Positions 34,685 through 44,955 of a stretch of 64,000 nucleotides of DNA are shown here, in pieces. A program made the position numbers and the translations under genes. This DNA comes from Ulva prolifera (taxonomy: Eukaryota > Chlorophyta > Ulvophyceae > Ulvales > Ulvaceae). The stretch spans positions 4,015,354-4,079,353 of the forward strand of contig CM041198.1 of the NCBI GenBank assembly GCA_023078555.1. The letters run 5' to 3'. Below the pieces are notes generated by a model that did no database searches, was not told the DNA's origin, and saw nothing but the letters and a program-made list of their open reading frames with translations. Position 1 is the stretch's first letter; every line of letters begins with the position of its first letter.

Positions 34685-37600
34685 GTATGTATGTATGTAG
34701 TTACAAAGGACAGAGGCCGGGCAGCGAGCCGTTGCCAGGAATACACACGCAAATCCACTCACGCAATCATGGCACTAGGCCGGGCACGAGCACGTACCAC
34801 AGCTCGGCCGGTGATGCCAGCCAAAGATTGAAGCCCCGCACGGAGCACAAGAGCATTCCCCTTGCACAATGCCACACTCAACCGGCGCAGAGCATTCGTC
34901 ACAAACAAAGCACGGTTCACCTTACCACACCGAGACGCAACCTCCGCCAGCCGATTCAAGTGATTCATGGCAGGCCGCCCCAAGCGACCATGCGTCTCAT
35001 GCGACAACGGCACGAAACTATACGCATCAGGGTCGTACAAACGATAAGCAGTGCGTTTCTGCACGTCCCGCGTCTCCGCAGCACCCCCGTCCTCGCGGGC
35101 CGCACGGCCGCAATAGGAACCAGCACAGGGGTTCACAACCGACACATCTCCTATGCACAAAGGGTCGCCCGGCGGCATAAACATGATGTCCCCCAGTTTC
35201 TCCTGGGCCACTGCCCTGAACACCTCATCCAGCGCCGTTGCCTGCGCGGCAGCGGCCTGCTCCCCAGGCCCCGCTGGATCCTGACCACCCGGCGCCGCCG
35301 CCGCCGCCAGGGCCGCAGCCTGCGCTGCGTCTGGCGCGTGGCGCCCCATCTGGGCGCTGTGTCCAGCATCGGCGTCGGCGGCCGGAGCAGGCGTAGGTGC
35401 CGGCGCCTCGTCCGCGCGCGCGGTCGGCGGCGGCGGCGGGGCTGCAGGCATCGGCGCCGCGGGCAAGGCTGCCCCACGCGAAGGGCCCGCGACCTGAGAG
35501 GCGGGCTGGGGCGGAGCAGGGGGGGGCGGGCCCAACGGGCCAGCATGGATCTGCCTCGATGCGGCCGCGAGCCGCGCGCGGACGAACGGCGCTGTGCGCG
35601 GGATGCGCGTGGATGCCACACACGCGTGGGACCCGATCTCGCGCCATTGTTTTTCAACGATATTGTGGCGCGAAGTCCAGGTCCCCGCATTGTGTGTGCA
35701 ATTCATCGCGTGATCGAGATCATGCGGCTGTATGAGAGTGCCACATTCGCAGCGCGAGCCGACCGCATTGGGAGGGGCTGGGGACATGCCCAGGAGATAC
35801 CTGATGCACAGCATGAACTCAATGTCAGTCATGCGCAGCGCCTGGGAGAGCGGCAGGGTGCTCAACCAAAGGGTGGCTGCACGGCAAGCACAGCTGCGAA
35901 GCCGTGCCAAGTTGCATGCACCCTCGAGCGTGGCGACGTCATGGCTGGCAAGCAGAGCTGCCCGGCGGCGCAGGGCAACCAACTTTGTGATACGCTGCTG
36001 CATACCAGGTAACACCTTGGCGATGGTGTCGCCGCTCGCCGGCCCGGGCAGCTCCGGATGGAGCTGCTGAGCGACGTTGAGGGCCTGCCAGGTTTCCTGC
36101 AATTGTTGCCCGTGCGGCCCCCGGTACGGCTGCATGCACTCGGGGCCTCCTGCGAACGCCTTTTGGCTCACCGCCGCTGCAGCGAGGTACGCTCCGTCCG
36201 CGACCTCCTGCGGCGTGGACGTGACGCCCAGGCCTCCGAGGCGCGCTGGAAGGACGGCTTGTGCGGCCGCACGAGTGTCGTCCCGCGGGACGCGCATGAT
36301 TTCATTCACCGCAGCCAGGACGGACGCCTCCGTCCGGCGCATGTGATCGGAAATGTGCGCCCACGGCACCGCCCTGGCGTAGTGCAGCATACGGCGTTGG
36401 CAGGACATCGTGAGCAGCAAGAACTGGTCTTGCGCTTTCAGGGGCAAGCGCATCATCTTTTCGATGGTGGCGCACACCTTGTCGGCCGTCGCTTCCGCGT
36501 GCGCCGACTCGAACGCCGGGGTGCCGATGGGCGTGCCGGTGATGACGGTGCCCTCCGTGGCATGCGTTATGCCGAGCGCGGCCGCGACGGATCCCGCATG
36601 CTGGGGGTCGCGCGAGTAGGCCGTGCACTTGTGCAGCTGGGGCTCCAGCCCGAGGGGCTCTGCTGCCGAGACCAGCGCACGGAATGCGGCGGCGGCGTCC
36701 ACGCGCTGCCCGGCGATGGTGCAGTCGTCATGATACGCCATGAGGGCGGCCGTGACCTCCCTCCCGGGCGGCTGGTGCTGGGCCTGCACTGCCTGGAGGG
36801 GGCCCTGGAGGGCCAGGGCGAAGAGCAGCGGGCTGATGGGGTCGCCTTGACGCACGCCGCGCTGCGACGTGATTGCAGCGGTGCCGGGCGGTGCGCCTTC
36901 GATGTAGAGATTTGCAGGGAACCTGTAAAGCATGGTGGCGAAGGGCAGCAGCGCAGGCTTGTGAGACGCAACGGCCTCCAAGATGGCTGCACGGGACATC
37001 ATGTTGAATGCATTCTTCCAGTCCAGCTGCACAAGCACGACATCGTCCCACGCTTGCAGCACGGCGCGCGCAGCATGGCCCAGGTTCTGCGCGCCCCCTG
37101 GCACCCCGACCCCCACCTGCAGCGGCGCGAGGGAGGCACCCAGGCCACTGCACAGGGTCATGGCGCACAGGCTTACCAGGCGCTGCCACGTCTCTGCAAT
37201 GGCGATAGGGCGGACGCCTCCCTGTGGCTTCTCCTGCGGGAGGAGGCGGCAGTCCAGCAAGCGCGGGAGGTGTGGCAGCCGGCCGGCGAGGGCCGCGTTC
37301 ACGAAGCGGTGAATCTCCGTGAATGCGGCCGTGGAGGCCGTGCCAGCAGCCCGGATGTGCTCATACGTCCACCCCGACAGGCCTGGGCCGCTGCCCTTCG
37401 GCAGCTTGTCGAGCAGTGCGCGGAGCGTCGCCTCGTCGATTTGCAGCGGGGGCGCGGGCTCGGCGGGCTGGGTGTCGGGGGGGAGCGCTTCTGCGGGATG
37501 CAGGTGCCGCAGCGTCTCATGCACTTCCGGGGTGTACCTGGCGATGGGCGGCGCCTCCACTTTCTCCGCGCCTTTGCGGACATTACCGTCGCTCAGTGAC

Positions 37601-37920
37601 CTGTGGACGGAGCCCGCCAGGCGGCGATCCTGGTTCTGATTCATTCTGCGCTTCTGGCTCGGAGTGGGCTCCGCCAGCCTGGGCTCCTCGCCGTCCATGA
37701 ACAGCGTGATGCATGTACGAGCGCGGCGCGCCGTGCCGTCCCCTCCCTTCAGCGACAGAACCTTACCAGGGAAGTCGAGGACGCGGCCCAGGGCCAGTCG
37801 TGCTCCGTCGATGTTTGACGCGTCGCTGGCATCGTTGAAATCTCTGAGGAGCTCGGCCGTTGCGTCGCCGAACTCCGGATGGACGGTGTCCGGGACCTTC
37901 GGGGAGGGCCTGGGCTGGGC
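34685..37920 (-). mobile_element. Non-LTR retrotransposon (YHDD RT plus PDDEXK-type endonuclease), copy A
   Basis: On the minus strand the element ends in CTTTGTAAC followed by TACATACATACATAC at 34685-34705. Its 5' end is cut at about 37920, where the 3' tail of a second copy begins. The single long frame is intact and continues upstream of its first ATG to the junction. The last 910 bases differ from copy B at only about six sites I could count, so both insertions are young. The combination of RT, zinc knuckle and restriction-like endonuclease without an APE domain suits the RLE-bearing LINE groups. Confidence 0.85.
34759..37698 (-). CDS. Reverse transcriptase/endonuclease polyprotein of copy A
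   Basis: The frame encodes 979 residues from its first ATG and is open further upstream to about 37920, so the true N-terminus is lost by 5' truncation. RT motif A reads LDWKNAF (about residue 226), motif B GVRQGDP (about 283) and motif C AYHDD (about 320). Both catalytic Asp of motif C are kept, but YHDD replaces the usual YADD. A zinc-binding cluster CECG with a downstream HAMNC lies near residue 647. A Pro/Ala-rich linker follows. The C-terminal part (about 840 to 910) shows GDVSVVNP, then QKRTAY and FVPLSHETHGRLG. This resembles the PDDEXK-like restriction endonuclease of RLE-type LINEs. It would nick target DNA and prime reverse transcription there. No frameshift or stop interrupts it, so it may be active apart from the 5' loss. 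Confidence 0.85.
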   Translation of the reverse strand: MDGEEPRLAEPTPSQKRRMNQNQDRRLAGSVHRSLSDGNVRKGAEKVEAPPIARYTPEVHETLRHLHPAEALPPDTQPAEPAPPLQIDEATLRALLDKLPKGSGPGLSGWTYEHIRAAGTASTAAFTEIHRFVNAALAGRLPHLPRLLDCRLLPQEKPQGGVRPIAIAETWQRLVSLCAMTLCSGLGASLAPLQVGVGVPGGAQNLGHAARAVLQAWDDVVLVQLDWKNAFNMMSRAAILEAVASHKPALLPFATMLYRFPANLYIEGAPPGTAAITSQRGVRQGDPISPLLFALALQGPLQAVQAQHQPPGREVTAALMAYHDDCTIAGQRVDAAAAFRALVSAAEPLGLEPQLHKCTAYSRDPQHAGSVAAALGITHATEGTVITGTPIGTPAFESAHAEATADKVCATIEKMMRLPLKAQDQFLLLTMSCQRRMLHYARAVPWAHISDHMRRTEASVLAAVNEIMRVPRDDTRAAAQAVLPARLGGLGVTSTPQEVADGAYLAAAAVSQKAFAGGPECMQPYRGPHGQQLQETWQALNVAQQLHPELPGPASGDTIAKVLPGMQQRITKLVALRRRAALLASHDVATLEGACNLARLRSCACRAATLWLSTLPLSQALRMTDIEFMLCIRYLLGMSPAPPNAVGSRCECGTLIQPHDLDHAMNCTHNAGTWTSRHNIVEKQWREIGSHACVASTRIPRTAPFVRARLAAASRQIHAGPLGPPPPAPPQPASQVAGPSRGAALPAAPMPAAPPPPPTARADEAPAPTPAPAADADAGHSAQMGRHAPDAAQAAALAAAAAPGGQDPAGPGEQAAAAQATALDEVFRAVAQEKLGDIMFMPPGDPLCIGDVSVVNPCAGSYCGRAAREDGGAAETRDVQKRTAYRLYDPDAYSFVPLSHETHGRLGRPAMNHLNRLAEVASRCGKVNRALFVTNALRRLSVALCKGNALVLRAGLQSLAGITGRAVVRARARPSAMIA

Positions 37921-38835
37921 GGTGTATGTATGTAGTTACAAAGGACAGAGGCCGGGCAGCGAGCCGTTGCCAGGAATACACACGCAAATCCACTCACGCA
38001 GTCATGGCACTAGGCCGGGCACGAGCACGTACCACAGCTCGGCCGGTGATGCCAGCCAAAGATTGAAGCCCCGCACGGAGCACAAGAGCATTCCCCTTGC
38101 ACAACGCCACACTCAACCGGCGCAGAGCATTCGTCACAAACAAAGCACGGTTCACCTTACCACACCGAGACGCAACCTCCGCCAGCCGATTCAAGTGATT
38201 CATGGCAGGCCGCCCCAAGCGACCATGCGTCTCATGCGACAACGGCACGAAACTATACGCATCAGGGTCGTACAAACGATAAGCAGTGCGTTTCTGCACG
38301 TCCCGCGTCTCCGCAGCACCCCCGTCCTCGCGGGCCGCACGGCCGCAATAGGAACCAGCACAGGGGTTCACAACCGACACATCTCCTATGCACAAAGGGT
38401 CGCCCGGCGGCATAAACATGATGTCCCCCAGTTTCTCCTGGGCCACTGCCCTGAACACCTCATCCAGCGCCGTTGCCTGCGCGGCAGCGGCCTGCTCCCC
38501 AGGCCCCGCTGGACCCTGACCACCCGGCGCCGCCGCCGCCGCCAGGGCCGCAGCCTGCGCTGCGTCTGGCGCGTGGCGCCCCATGTGGGCGCTGTGTCCA
38601 GCATCGGCGTCGGCGGCCGGAGCAGGCGTAGGTGCCGGCGCCTCGTCCGCGCGCGCGGTCGGCGGCGGCGGCGGGGCTGCAGGCATCGGCGCCGCGGGCA
38701 AGGCTGCCCCACGCGAAGGGCCCGCGACCTGGGAGGCGGGCTGGGGCGGAGCAGGGGGGGGCGGGCCCAACGGGCCAGCATGGATCTGCCTCGATGCGGC
38801 CGCGAGCTGCGCGCGGACGAACGGCGCTGTGCGCC
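37921..38835 (-). mobile_element. Same YHDD retrotransposon, 5'-truncated copy B
   Basis: About 915 bases of 3' end, almost identical to 34690-35600. Its 3' tail (ACTACATACATAC on the minus strand) abuts the 5' end of copy A. Its own 5' end breaks off after GCTGTGCGC, next to the CATACATACA tail of the APE-type element. The order on the minus strand is therefore APE element, copy B, copy A. Confidence 0.9.
37994..38833 (-). pseudogene. C-terminal fragment of the YHDD polyprotein
   Basis: The frame encodes only the Pro/Ala linker and the endonuclease-like C-terminus (GDVSVVNP to the end) with no RT. The coding sequence is open but lacks the catalytic RT domain, so it is a dead-on-arrival insertion rather than a gene. 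The stop is at the same place as in copy A. Confidence 0.85.
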
Positions 38836-38860
38836 GTTGTATGTATGTATGTATGCATGA

Positions 38861-41800
38861 TTACATAGCCGTATCCATTTGGACATTGACAACTCCGAAA
38901 TCCGGGACCGAAAGAGGCATCCAAGCAACATGCTGCCGCAAACTCTGACTTGCGCCACAGAATGCAACAACACGAGCCAATTCACCGAGAGGGGACGGGC
39001 GATTTGCAACACCCGACACCCCAGCATCACCACCAACACCATCAACACCGACAATAAGCACAACCGCTACATCAGACCACGAAACACCAGAGGCACTGTC
39101 ATAAGGACCTGGCCGTGCGAGCAACTGCCGCACCAAAACCGCAACGGCGGAGACATGCCGATCACGATGTGCCACTGGGACAGGTGGCAGAACTGCCCCG
39201 ATGGGTGCACGTGCGATGTAGGATGTGAAGACATCAGCAGCACGTGAATATTCCAAATGCTTTTCACTACGGTGCCTACACAAGAAAGGAGACAGACCCG
39301 AACGAGCAGACATTAGCACACGCACAAGACCGGGCTCAACGGAGTCCATAAACGGGGCTAGTGACCCTAGTTCGTGTGTTATCACACCACGCAACCACTC
39401 TCCAGTGACCTTATTGTCGCGACCACGCTTCTCAAATCGTTGTTCAAGGTATGCCAACCACATGACAGCCACGACCTTCTCACGGGTAAGATTTGAGTAC
39501 GTGATTGTGAGAGGGCTTTGTTTGGACGGCTGATCATGCATGCCGAGACGTTTGGACACCCTGGGTGGCCCACGTCGGCGGCGATGCTCAGGCTCGGGTG
39601 GAGCCTGTAAGGCAAGTCTGATGTGTGCATATCGTTTCAGTTCTGCCGCAATGGCCGTGATGCGGGAGTGAAAGTCCCCGCCCACCCCCGGCCCCCGTTG
39701 AGAGTGACCCCGAATCGCGGTGGATTCCACCGCAACCGGGAATCGCTCCGCCCCCATGTGTGTCAGCTTTGCGTACCAGCAAAGTTTAGCTGCCTTGATC
39801 ATTGAGCTCACAGGCAGGAGGCCCGTGTCGGAAAAAAGAATCTCCTCCCTGCAATCGAACTGGTGCAGACCAAACACCATGCGGATTGCCTTTTTACAGA
39901 TGGTATCAAGTTTGTCGAGTTCAGTTTTTGGGCCAATCCATACCTCAGCCCCATACAAAGCAGGAGTATATATGAACGCATAAACAAGGCGGAGCCGGGC
40001 GGTCACCGGGAGGTAGTGGCAACGCAGCACTGGCCGCCACGCGCCAAGTGCCTTGTTCATCTTTGCGCGTACATGATGCATATGTTCAGACCAAGAGCCA
40101 TTTGACTGGAAGAAAACACCCAAGTATTTGTAGGTGTGAACAGTCTCCAACTGCGACCCCCGCAGCTGGAAGACAACTGGTGCGCCGCCCTGCGGCTGAT
40201 TGAACACCATAGTTTTAGACTTCAACACATTTGGTAAGGAGCGCCATTGAAACAACCATTTATCGATTGTATCAATATGTCCCTGAAGCCCTGCCGGTGT
40301 CAAGGACATTGCATTGACATCATCTGCATAAGTGAGTCCGGAAATTTTATCGGTGTCTGGTGAGTCAAGGGGAATGCAGAGTTCTTTTGGACGGGTGTGC
40401 AGTGTTGCGAGCAGATCATCAATGAACACATCAAAGAGAATGGTTGACAGGGGGTCGCCTTGGCCGACCCCGAGGGTGATGGGGAAGTATGGTGATTCCT
40501 GGTCTTGGAAGCGCACCCTCGATTTCGTGTTTGAGAGCATGTGTGCGATGACCCGACCGAGGCGGCCTGTCACTCCTTTCTGGAGTAGTTTGTACAACAG
40601 ACCGTCGCGCCACACAGTATCATATGCTTTCCGGATGTCCAGGAAGAAAGCATAAAGTGGAGTGTCCGCCGCGGCGGCCGCCCGGACAATGCGTGCAAAG
40701 GTGTGGACATGGTCTACACAGCCGCGATCCTCGCGGAATGCGGCTTGGGACTCATGGAGGGTTATATTGTTTTGGAGGCGGGACCTGAGTAGTGTGCTGA
40801 AAAGCTTCCGGAATATTGAAAGCAGTGTGATACCCCGGTAGTTGGAGGGGTCTGTTGCATCCCCGGCTTTGTGGAGGCTTACAATTGTTCCGAGTGACCA
40901 CGCATTGGGAATGGTTTCGTGCGTCCAGCAGAAATTGAGGAGCTGCAGGACGACGGTTTGCAATTGCGGCCCCCCGGCCTTCAGTAGTTCGCAGATGATA
41001 TCATCGTGGTCTGCGGCTTTCCAGTTGTGCATTGTAGCAAGTGCTTGTTGAAGTTCGTGAAGTGTGAAGGCATCATCCATCTCTTGGTTGTGTTGAGGCT
41101 CATTTTGGCGCCATGCGTGCAATGTGTCTCTGACATGTGCATCAGTTTGCTCGCAGAATGTGGCATGTGGGACCGGGTTCATTTCAGATTGGTAGTGATT
41201 CGAGAAAACCTGCATCACTGTGTCTATATTATCAGTGGGGACTCCCCCAGACATAACAGAAGGCACGGGGTGCTCGGCCGTCGAGCCACCCCTGGTTAGC
41301 AGTTTCAACAAACGTTTCGCAGACACCCATGAAACTTTAGACTCAAGTCCTGGCGTGCACGTTTTAGAGACATGGTTGGCTTGCTGTTTGGTGTATGCAC
41401 GTTTAAGATCGCGTTTCAGCTGGTTCTTTGCACCTCGGCGTTGCTGGAATGCTAGCTTGTCAGTGTCGCTGCCGGTCCGGCAATGTGTCTCATGAAGGGT
41501 CCAGCATTCGCGTCTGAGGTCTGCATATTCTTTGTTCCACCATTGCACGCGATGGGTCCGTACCTGGTGTTTCCCAAAGCATTGCTCTCCTGCGGTACGT
41601 AGGATGTTTGCCAGGGCAGATGTGAAAGTGTTGGCAGCTTCAGCATGCGGCATGCTACATGAGTCCATGTCGTGCAGCAACTGCGCAAGGGGCGCTTGCA
41701 GGGCTGTCTCAAATTTTGCGACTGTCTCCTCGTTGTGCATTGCTTTCCTATTCCACCGTTTTTTGTGTGATCGGGCGCATTTGCGCTTGCTTCTGTGTGT

Positions 41801-43123
41801 GGCATGTGGCAGTGACAGTGATAGTGTGAGCAGCGCGTGATCAGAGAGACACTGCCCAGCAGAGTGGATTGCAGGTGCACTGCAACGGTCCCTACATGCA
41901 GAGCTCGTCAGACAGTAGTCAACAACAGAGGTGCCGCCGGCATGCATGCATGTCGGCGAAAAGGCAGTGTGGTTGTGCATGACATGCATATTGCATTGTT
42001 CTACCATGTTTATTAGGCGACAGCCCTGTGAGTTACGGAACGTTTCATTATGTAGTGGAATATGATGTGAGTTTTGTGCATTCCCAATCCTGGCGTTGAA
42101 GTCCCCGCACACAATGATGTGGAATCCCTTGTCAGTCAAGTAGTGTATGTCGTGTGTGAGAGCTTCCAGCTCAGCAGCAAACCTGTCGCTGTCTGCAGGA
42201 CGGGCGTGTGCCACCGGCCGAATGTATACACTTCCGATTGCAGTCTTGGTTGTGTGTCTGCCGGCGCACAATTGTACCCAGGTCGTCTGATGATTTTTCT
42301 TGGAACCCCAGGATAGTGTGTGTGTAAGGTGTGACAGTGTGTCTTTCACAATGATGCCTGTGCCGCCGCCGGTCCTTGTTTGAGTTGTGTATCCCGGAGC
42401 ACCATATGCAGTATACCCGTGCGCGGCAAGCATAGAAGTTTTCTCTGTGTCCGACAAGTCGCACCAGGTTTCTTGGACTGAACAAATGTCCACATGTTTT
42501 GATGACAGAAATGCACAAACATCCACATGTTTAGATGACAAGGATTGTGTAAACATACCATTCACATTTAAGCTTCCAAGCGTGACACATGTTGGTGCTT
42601 TAGATATACCCGCCTGGTTGTCATGTGCAGAGGCGAGAGGTGCAAAGCGGTTGGCCGCGGTTGCAGGTTCGGTGGTGGTAGGGTGGGGGCGAGCGCGGAG
42701 TGGTTTGTTCCGGCCATCGCCTTGTGGATACATCATGTATGTGAGTTCTATTTTGGTAGAGGGAGCCGTGCGGCAGCCCCGAGGAAGCAGTGCCTCTGAG
42801 CATGCTTGGGCAAAAGGAACCACGCCCTGTGCGATAATTTTCGCGATGTCGAGTCTTCTGTAGACGGACAACAGGAGGAATGGCTGCCCAGTTGTTTTAT
42901 TTCTGTGTCGTGTACGGTGGGCGGCCTGAAGCATTGAGAGGGTGGCGCTGTGTGAGGTCACGGAGAGGAATGCGCCCGTGTGGCAGACAACGTCACAAGG
43001 GCCAAAGAAAGAGAACACTACGCGATTCGGTGGCACAACTTGCATCACCTCCTCATGCTCATTGTGCTGCTGATGCCTTATGCCGGTTTGTTGCATCACA
43101 GGCGCGTTCACTGTCTCAGTCAT
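38861..43123 (-). CDS. APE endonuclease/reverse transcriptase polyprotein
   Basis: About 1,420 residues from the ATG at 43123; the frame stays open upstream to 43570, but that part translates the 5' repeats. The apurinic-type endonuclease begins at about residue 182 with LGSLNVNG. It contains QETW, GDFNARIG (about 340) and SDHALL (about 424). The RT domain shows SLHKAGDATDPSNYRG (about 748), FLDIRKAYDTVW, GQGDPLSTILF and TYADD (about 930). A long C-terminal region follows without a recognised RNase H or clear zinc knuckle. The protein copies its own mRNA at a nick made by the N-terminal endonuclease. The frame has no stop or shift, which suggests recent activity. Clade assignment (L1-like or another APE clade) needs a tree. 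Confidence 0.9.
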   Translation of the reverse strand: MTETVNAPVMQQTGIRHQQHNEHEEVMQVVPPNRVVFSFFGPCDVVCHTGAFLSVTSHSATLSMLQAAHRTRHRNKTTGQPFLLLSVYRRLDIAKIIAQGVVPFAQACSEALLPRGCRTAPSTKIELTYMMYPQGDGRNKPLRARPHPTTTEPATAANRFAPLASAHDNQAGISKAPTCVTLGSLNVNGMFTQSLSSKHVDVCAFLSSKHVDICSVQETWCDLSDTEKTSMLAAHGYTAYGAPGYTTQTRTGGGTGIIVKDTLSHLTHTLSWGSKKNHQTTWVQLCAGRHTTKTAIGSVYIRPVAHARPADSDRFAAELEALTHDIHYLTDKGFHIIVCGDFNARIGNAQNSHHIPLHNETFRNSQGCRLINMVEQCNMHVMHNHTAFSPTCMHAGGTSVVDYCLTSSACRDRCSAPAIHSAGQCLSDHALLTLSLSLPHATHRSKRKCARSHKKRWNRKAMHNEETVAKFETALQAPLAQLLHDMDSCSMPHAEAANTFTSALANILRTAGEQCFGKHQVRTHRVQWWNKEYADLRRECWTLHETHCRTGSDTDKLAFQQRRGAKNQLKRDLKRAYTKQQANHVSKTCTPGLESKVSWVSAKRLLKLLTRGGSTAEHPVPSVMSGGVPTDNIDTVMQVFSNHYQSEMNPVPHATFCEQTDAHVRDTLHAWRQNEPQHNQEMDDAFTLHELQQALATMHNWKAADHDDIICELLKAGGPQLQTVVLQLLNFCWTHETIPNAWSLGTIVSLHKAGDATDPSNYRGITLLSIFRKLFSTLLRSRLQNNITLHESQAAFREDRGCVDHVHTFARIVRAAAAADTPLYAFFLDIRKAYDTVWRDGLLYKLLQKGVTGRLGRVIAHMLSNTKSRVRFQDQESPYFPITLGVGQGDPLSTILFDVFIDDLLATLHTRPKELCIPLDSPDTDKISGLTYADDVNAMSLTPAGLQGHIDTIDKWLFQWRSLPNVLKSKTMVFNQPQGGAPVVFQLRGSQLETVHTYKYLGVFFQSNGSWSEHMHHVRAKMNKALGAWRPVLRCHYLPVTARLRLVYAFIYTPALYGAEVWIGPKTELDKLDTICKKAIRMVFGLHQFDCREEILFSDTGLLPVSSMIKAAKLCWYAKLTHMGAERFPVAVESTAIRGHSQRGPGVGGDFHSRITAIAAELKRYAHIRLALQAPPEPEHRRRRGPPRVSKRLGMHDQPSKQSPLTITYSNLTREKVVAVMWLAYLEQRFEKRGRDNKVTGEWLRGVITHELGSLAPFMDSVEPGLVRVLMSARSGLSPFLCRHRSEKHLEYSRAADVFTSYIARAPIGAVLPPVPVAHRDRHVSAVAVLVRQLLARPGPYDSASGVSWSDVAVVLIVGVDGVGGDAGVSGVANRPSPLGELARVVAFCGASQSLRQHVAWMPLSVPDFGVVNVQMDTAM

Positions 43124-43434
43124 AGAGAGTCGTGTTGGAGGGGAGAGGACCAGGCTGTTGCGGTACGGATCGAAAACGAGCATGCGCACATGGACAACTA
43201 CGCACGTGGCTGTGCGACATTGCACCAGCCACCACATACTAGTCAAGCAGACACCAGAATGGGGGAGGGGGAGGACACCGCCCGCCCCCCAACATAACCA
43301 CACCATCAAAACAGACCGCGCAGGAGACTGCAACACGTAGCACAGAGAACACTTGACAGCACTTCCACGTACGGATGCCCAACAAGGGCTCCCCAGCCCA
43401 GTGTACCTACGCGGAATACAGAGCAGAGACGCCA

Positions 43435-43535
43435 CACACCGGACTGTAGGAGCCGGAACCCAGACCAGACACCACACTCCACGACGCACACCGGACTGTA
43501 GGAGCCGGAACCCAGACCAGACACCACACTCCACA
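43435..43535 (-). repeat. 52-bp tandem repeat in the 5' region of the APE element
   Basis: Two near-identical copies with a period of 52 bases (43435-43486 and 43487-43535), each containing GGACTGTAGGAGCCGGAACC. Repeated 5' UTR monomers with promoter activity are known for several LINE families, and these may serve the same role. Confidence 0.8.
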
Positions 43536-44941
43536 ACACAGCTACTGCCTCGCACCAACAAGCCCGGCATAAGGCCGGGCGCGCGCTACTCGCGCACCGG
43601 ACCCGGAGATGGAGAAGTCGCCCGGAAGGGCGTTTTGAATCATGCACTGTGCTTTTGTTGTGAACACTCTGGGCCGGGCAGCTGGCATCGGGACACAGCG
43701 GCCGCACGAGTCAGACCCCAAGAGCATTGTGGTGTGCGTGCAAAAAGCAGGACAGGTCATTAACGTGGTACGCCGTCTTCGGGGGTGGCGGGCTTCCGCC
43801 AGCTACGCCCTCAGGCTGTCTACTCGGGAGGGCAGCGAACGAGGCTACTCTTATGAGGCCCTCTCCACCCTTAATTCGGAGAGCGCGACATAGCACACAG
43901 AACCCCCACCGAACCACCCACTTGACCGTGAGCTGCCAGGGACACCCACGTGGGACAAGCGCTTGGCTCGTACAGCCCGTTTGACCGTGGGAGTTTGCCA
44001 GGCACACTCACGTGGGACAAGCATTGGGCGTGCGTCAGGGCATCCGCCGGGATCCCCCCCAGACTTTGCACGTTTCGCGGTCTGCTCGCCACACACACAC
44101 AGACTGTGATGACTACAAGTGTATGCACGGGCTCGGGCCTGCGGGCCCAACAACATGCGCTACAGTCGTGCATCAGGCGTAGCCGCACAGCAAGAACGCT
44201 GACGGCACGGGCTCGCGGAGCCTGAACATCGCGGAGCCCGTAAACAAAAGGAAAAGGCACACGATAACTGTCTTTGAGCGGCAACATGCCGCGCAGTTCG
44301 GCGTCTTGGCATTGCTAGCACAGCCCGAAACTAAACATCGCGGCGCGAGAAGACACACACTCACGCAGCTACCGTGTGCTCGTGCAACTGCCCGCCAGAA
44401 TCGGGAATCAGATGTTATAAGCGAGATGGTATGCATTCTGTGGGTGTGAAACGGGCAAAGCATGTAGAAACAAGCAGTGCGCAATAGTTCGGCAACCACG
44501 CAGCACAGCTACGGCGTCGGCAATGGGTGTTGCCGGACCAAGCTGGCCAGGAACGCACAACATAACACAATAAAACATCTAACGTGGGATCTGTGAGTTC
44601 TGGCACCTGGGATGACTTCTGGTTGCGATAGTTGCCGAGAGTGCCTCGTCTGGACTCGAGCGCAGCCTCATCGTCGCATCGTCACTGCCCGCGGGCGAAC
44701 GCCGAAAGACACAAAAACAGAAACTAAGACTCAACAAGAAAACCTATCGCGTGATCAAGTTCGTGTCCGTGTCGCGGTAGCCGGTCCGCTCCCCTGCCGA
44801 GAGCGTTTAGCACATCATAGCCATGGTAATCATACTACTTGTTGTGTGGATTCCCTGCAAAAGTGGATTCCCTGCACCTGCATCCCCTTACAAAGCCCTG
44901 CTCAGGAGTCATTGGCGTCGGCCTGTGCACTCGGCGATTGG

Positions 44942-44955
<14 letters not shown>

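Larger units (their letters stand above)
38836..43640 (-). mobile_element. APE-type non-LTR retrotransposon, apparently full coding length
   Basis: On the minus strand the element has a GC-rich 5' region with a 52-bp tandem repeat (43435-43535), one long open frame and a short 3' UTR. It ends in a (CATA)n tail at 38838-38857. The 5' limit is not sharp: similar GC-rich sequence with degenerate direct repeats reaches beyond 44000. No target-site duplication could be assigned because the 3' side is occupied by another element. Confidence 0.8.

Noticed and set aside
36058..37599. Long plus-strand frame opposite the retrotransposon RT
   Set aside because: Antisense shadow; the minus strand has clear RT motifs.
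43124..43570. N-terminal extension of the APE/RT polyprotein
   Set aside because: The open frame there translates the 52-bp 5' repeats into a Cys/Val/Trp-rich stretch with no conserved feature; the ATG at 43123 is a better start.
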